A stretch of DNA of 9,941 nt from Acidimicrobiales bacterium. GTDB taxonomy: Bacteria > Actinomycetota > Acidimicrobiia > Acidimicrobiales > VFJN01. Location of the stretch: the NCBI GenBank assembly GCA_016936035.1, contig JAFGPU010000292.1, positions 1 through 9,941 on the forward strand, read 5' to 3'. Numbering within the stretch: position 1 is the first letter of the stretch; each line of letters starts with the position of its first letter. Under the pieces are notes generated by a model. That model had not been told where the DNA came from. It saw only the letters and a list, made by a program, of their open reading frames with translations, and ran no database searches. Below, piece after piece: positions 7,728 through 9,941 of the stretch. A program made the translations under genes and the position numbers.

Positions 7728-9140
7728 TTATGGCTTGGGCTCGGCGAGGTACATCGTGCGCGTACCCCCCGGCAGCGTCTGCTGGCGATGGACGAGGAAC
7801 TGCTCCTCGAGCAGCGCCTCGAACGCCTCGCGCCGGTAGTCGTCGAACAGGCCGGCGGGCTTGTTGGCGAGCAGGCGCTTGACCTGCACGTCGTCGACGT
7901 GGGGGAACTCGACCACCACGCGGCCACCGAACGACGCCAGCCACGACACCACCTCGGGCAGCGGCACGTTGGCCGCGATGGTGAGGTGGTGGATCAGCGC
8001 CAGCGCCAGCGTGGCGTCGGGTCGGACCCGCTCGACGAACGGGGCGCGCTCACGGTTGCGCCACCCGATGCCACCCGACGGGTCGACGAGGTTCATGACC
8101 AGGGGCAGGACGTTCTCCTTGCCGGCGGCGCGCAACCGTCGGTAGAGGAGGTCGACCACCTTCTCGTCGCCGTCGACCGCGACCACGTAGTCGGCGTGCT
8201 CGGCCGCGAGCAGCGAGTAGGCGCCGTCGTTGGCGCCCAGGTCGAGCACGGTGCCGCTGGCGCCGTCGTCGAGCGCCGAGCGCACGAAGGCCTGCTTGGC
8301 CCTGGCGTCGTCATCGCTGTACGAGCAGGTGTCGCGGTAGTCGGACCAGACCGAGTGGTCGTCGTCCGAGGCCGACCCCCGCTTGGCGACCTCGAGGCTG
8401 CCGACCAGCTTGCGCAGGTTCTTGACGGTGGCCTTGGCCAGCTCGTTCGAGAACCCCGACGACTTGAGGTCGGACTTCACCGTCTCGGACGCAGTGGTGA
8501 CCTTCCGCTCGAGGACGCTGTGGAGCGTCACGTTGCGCAGGACGCCCTTGCGGAAGCGCCGCAAGCCGGAGAACATGCCGGCCACGTCGGACGGCGTGAG
8601 GCCGTCGATGCTGCCCCGCAGCAGCGGCTGGAACGGCACACCCAGGTGCGCCTGCACCATCAGCGGGAACAGCATGGTCTGGCAGAACTGCCGGTAGCCC
8701 GGCCAGGGCCCGGTCGACTGCTCGAACGAGCCGATGTCGATGAACGTGGGGCGCGCGCCCACGAACTGCACGTTGTACGCCGTGCCGTCCTTGAGGGACA
8801 TCCCCTCGTCGAGGGCGGCGGCCAGGACGTCGAGGTGCAGGGCAGCGGCCTCGCGCATCATCGCGAAGGGCCACTCGTAGGGGTAGGAGACGACGGGGAT
8901 GCGCTCGTGCTCGATGACGCGAGCCCACGGCTGACCCCGCGGCGACGGCGGTGCGTCGCCCTCGTGGGCGGTTGTGCGCACGACCTGCCCCGCCGCGACC
9001 AGCTCGGGGAAGAAGGTCGTCGCGCTGAGGCGGTCCCAGTCGTCGGCGGCCTGACCGGACAGGCCGCGCAGGACCTTGCCCCCGGACCGGAAGACCGCGC
9101 TGTCGGGGTCGCGGAACGACCCCGCCTCGTAGGTGGTCAC
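7728..9140 (-). CDS. Two-domain protein: kinase-like N-terminal region plus class I SAM methyltransferase (possibly NoeA-like)
   Basis: This 470-residue protein has a C-terminal class I methyltransferase domain from about 285: motif I is VLDLGANDGAYS (298-309), the acidic end of strand 2 is VVAVDGDEKVV (319-329), and LALALIHHLTIAANVP (378-393) fits the motif IV area. The N-terminal 250 residues are not a methyltransferase. They contain a helix REAAALHLDVLAAALDEG, then SLKDGTAYNVQF (115-126) and FIDIGSFE (133-140), in which D118, N123 and D135 have the spacing of the catalytic loop and metal-binding Asp of protein/aminoglycoside kinases. The whole arrangement resembles, from memory, proteins annotated as SAM methyltransferases related to the rhizobial nodulation protein NoeA; this match is tentative. 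No signal peptide or membrane helix is seen, so it is probably cytoplasmic. The GTG start at 9140 lies 17 bases after the small membrane-protein stop; the ribosome-binding site is weak. The frame is open to 9425, but that region encodes only arginine-rich shadow sequence. Confidence 0.85.
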   Translation of the reverse strand: MTTYEAGSFRDPDSAVFRSGGKVLRGLSGQAADDWDRLSATTFFPELVAAGQVVRTTAHEGDAPPSPRGQPWARVIEHERIPVVSYPYEWPFAMMREAAALHLDVLAAALDEGMSLKDGTAYNVQFVGARPTFIDIGSFEQSTGPWPGYRQFCQTMLFPLMVQAHLGVPFQPLLRGSIDGLTPSDVAGMFSGLRRFRKGVLRNVTLHSVLERKVTTASETVKSDLKSSGFSNELAKATVKNLRKLVGSLEVAKRGSASDDDHSVWSDYRDTCSYSDDDARAKQAFVRSALDDGASGTVLDLGANDGAYSLLAAEHADYVVAVDGDEKVVDLLYRRLRAAGKENVLPLVMNLVDPSGGIGWRNRERAPFVERVRPDATLALALIHHLTIAANVPLPEVVSWLASFGGRVVVEFPHVDDVQVKRLLANKPAGLFDDYRREAFEALLEEQFLVHRQQTLPGGTRTMYLAEPKP

Positions 9141-9157
9141 GGGTCGCCGCGACCGGA

Positions 9158-9415
9158 TCAGTTGTCGGTGCCGACGGCGGCTTCGTCGACCGCGGTATCG
9201 GCGGCGTCGGCATCCGGGGCTGCGGCGGCGCCGTCGTCGGCTGCGTCCGGCCCGGTGTCGGCCGAGAACTCGGTCCCGTTCTTGCGCTTGCGGCCGAACC
9301 CGGCCGAGAAGCGGGCGCGCGCCTGCTTGGCGGCGACGCCGGCGGCGGCGACGCCGCCCACCAGAGCCGATGCGATGAGGCTTCCTGACCCGGGATCGAG
9401 GTAGGCGAGCGTCAT
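9158..9415 (-). CDS. Small single-helix membrane protein with LDPGSGS motif
   Basis: This 85-residue protein starts MTLAYLDPGSGSLIASAL. The hydrophobic, Ala/Gly-rich stretch at about 11-29 could form one membrane helix, followed by a basic patch (30-45, with GRKRK) and an acidic Asp/Ala-rich tail (52-85) that is probably disordered. By the positive-inside rule the tail should be cytoplasmic. Small proteins with a Y-x-DPG-(S/T)-GS start followed by one helix recur in diverse bacteria, and I recall them near sulfatase-like and methyltransferase genes; function is unknown. The ATG at 9415 has GGGGG ten bases upstream. It is first in a tight set with the methyltransferase (17-base gap) and sulfatase-fold enzyme, suggesting it is a membrane partner or scaffold for them. 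The conserved N-terminus makes a chance ORF unlikely. Confidence 0.8.
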   Translation of the reverse strand: MTLAYLDPGSGSLIASALVGGVAAAGVAAKQARARFSAGFGRKRKNGTEFSADTGPDAADDGAAAAPDADAADTAVDEAAVGTDN

Positions 9416-9444
9416 TTGGTGTCATCCCCCTTGGCGAATGTCAT
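9412..9444 (-). CDS. Possible 10-codon leader ORF upstream of the small membrane protein
   Basis: On the minus strand an ATG at 9444 opens MTFAKGDDTK and stops with TGA at 9414-9412, which overlaps the ATG (9415-9413) of the small membrane protein as ATGA. AAGGGG lies four bases before this ATG. The arrangement would allow translational coupling or a leader-peptide control. No run of one regulatory amino acid is present, and an ORF this short can arise by chance. Confidence 0.3.
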   Translation of the reverse strand: MTFAKGDDTK

Positions 9445-9456
9445 CTGGCCCCTTGG
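9420..9456 (-). repeat. Imperfect tandem repeat containing the ribosome-binding sequence
   Basis: On the minus strand CCAAGGGGCCAGATGACA (9456-9439) is followed four bases later by CCAAGGGGGATGACA (9434-9420), identical except for a missing CCA. Each copy carries an AAGGGG Shine-Dalgarno-like core and an ATG. The first copy positions AAGGGG for the leader ATG at 9444; the second serves the ATG at 9415. It probably arose by a small local duplication. Confidence 0.6.
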
Positions 9457-9527
9457 GCACGAGTGGGTGTGCTGTTGCACCACGGAGAGGCGAACCCAGC
9501 GTTTCACCCGCGCACATCAGGCCGATA

Positions 9528-9542
9528 CCGGTGGTCCACCGG
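9528..9542. promoter_or_regulatory. 15-bp palindrome, possible operator
   Basis: CCGGTGGTCCACCGG has perfect 7-bp arms around one central base. It lies in the 172-base gap upstream of the three-gene set, 113 bases before the small membrane-protein start and 45 bases past the stop of the preceding gene. A one-base centre suits a protein-binding dyad better than an RNA hairpin, and there is no T-tract. The rest of this gap shows no promoter elements I can call with confidence. Confidence 0.3.
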
Positions 9543-9587
9543 CCGTTCATGTGACGGGCATTGTGGCACAGGGCCGCGGCGACGCGC

Positions 9588-9941
9588 TCACCCCGCCTCG
9601 TCGAGGGTCTGGCAGGGCCCGCCGCCGCAGGTGTCGACGAGGGTGCCCTCGTCGAGGAATGTCGAGGCGACCGTCAGCACCTCGACCTGGTCGCGCCCCA
9701 TGCCGTGCGGGTCGTCGCCGGCCCGGTTCGGCACGTTGCCCGGGGGCGGGGCCTCGGTGCCGAAGTCCCACACCACCAGGTACGAGTCGCCGCGATCGGG
9801 CAGGCGGCGGGTGCGCTCGATGTCCCAGAACGGCTCGACGTCGGGGCTGCGACCCTCTGCCAGCGCCGGCGAGCGCAGCTCCACGTCGAGCGTGCGGGCC
9901 ATGACCTCGGTCGCGACGTTGGCCACCTGGTGGTCACCGAA
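9588..9941 (-). CDS. Uncharacterised protein, C-terminal part (partial)
   Basis: The last 117 residues are in the window; the 5' end runs off the right edge, since the frame is open through 9941. The visible part begins FGDHQVANVATEVMARTL, then is rich in Pro, Asp and Gly, with VEPFWDIERTRR, SYLVVWDFGTEAPPPGN and an ending LVDTCGGGPCQTLDEAG. The two Cys in DTCGGGPC could form a disulfide, which would suit a secreted protein. The GDHQV segment recalls the C-terminal histidine region of some alpha/beta-hydrolase-like secreted proteins of actinobacteria, but I cannot confirm this from the fragment. It is transcribed in the same direction as the genes to its left, but 172 bases separate it from the next one, so it is probably a different transcription unit. 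Confidence 0.7.
   Translation of the reverse strand, partial: FGDHQVANVATEVMARTLDVELRSPALAEGRSPDVEPFWDIERTRRLPDRGDSYLVVWDFGTEAPPPGNVPNRAGDDPHGMGRDQVEVLTVASTFLDEGTLVDTCGGGPCQTLDEAG

Noticed and set aside
7703..7927. N-terminal extension of the sulfatase-fold protein to 7927
   Set aside because: Ser/Arg/Cys-rich shadow within the methyltransferase gene; the ATG at 7702 precedes a plausible cytoplasmic N-terminus and first helix.
7047..9404. Long plus-strand ORF (785 codons)
   Set aside because: Antisense shadow of three real genes with clear motifs on the minus strand; no domain seen.
9141..9425. N-terminal extension of the methyltransferase protein to the ATG at 9425
   Set aside because: It overlaps the small membrane-protein gene, is mostly arginine, and its ATG directly abuts the GGGGG, leaving no spacing for ribosome binding.
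9528..9542. Palindrome as an intrinsic terminator of the gene ending at 9588
   Set aside because: A one-base centre cannot form a tight hairpin with all seven pairs and no T-tract follows on the minus strand; listed instead as a possible protein-binding site.

Overview
The window is GC-rich (roughly 70% by eye), with GTG starts, short gene overlaps and dense coding. It fits a high-GC Gram-positive chromosome, most likely an actinobacterium; the class Acidimicrobiia is a guess from gene content. I see no tRNA, rRNA, CRISPR array, transposase or integrase, so it looks like ordinary chromosome rather than a mobile island.

Layout. (1) Positions 1-1720, plus strand: the 3' end of an operon for a polar amino-acid-type ABC importer, with the tail of the substrate-binding protein, one permease and the ATPase, each overlapping the next. 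(2) Positions 1733-5509, minus strand, convergent with the importer across only 12 bases: fdhD, then an FdhF/YdeP-type molybdopterin oxidoreductase, then chdC (hemQ) for coproheme decarboxylation. FdhD supplies sulfur to the Mo-bisMGD cofactor of formate-dehydrogenase-like enzymes, so the first two genes form a maturation-plus-enzyme pair. chdC follows after 52 bases and may be co-transcribed or have its own promoter. (3) Positions 5520-5563: two perfect hairpins in the 60-base gap before fdhD. (4) Positions 5570-9415, minus strand: a tight three-gene set, in order of transcription a small one-helix membrane protein starting with an LDPGSGS motif, a two-domain protein (kinase-like N-terminal half plus class I methyltransferase), and a membrane-anchored sulfatase/phosphotransferase-fold enzyme. 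(5) Positions 9416-9587: intergenic, with a possible 10-codon leader ORF, a short direct repeat carrying ribosome-binding sequence, and a 15-bp palindrome. (6) Positions 9588-9941, minus strand: the C-terminal part of an unidentified protein that continues beyond the window.

The most interesting region is the three-gene set at 5570-9415. I infer that it modifies a cell-surface molecule: the sulfatase-fold enzyme acts outside the membrane, the methyltransferase/kinase-like protein is cytoplasmic, and the small protein is a membrane partner. The substrate is unknown. The kinase-like motif spacing in the methyltransferase protein and the leader-ORF arrangement are the two observations I would check first.
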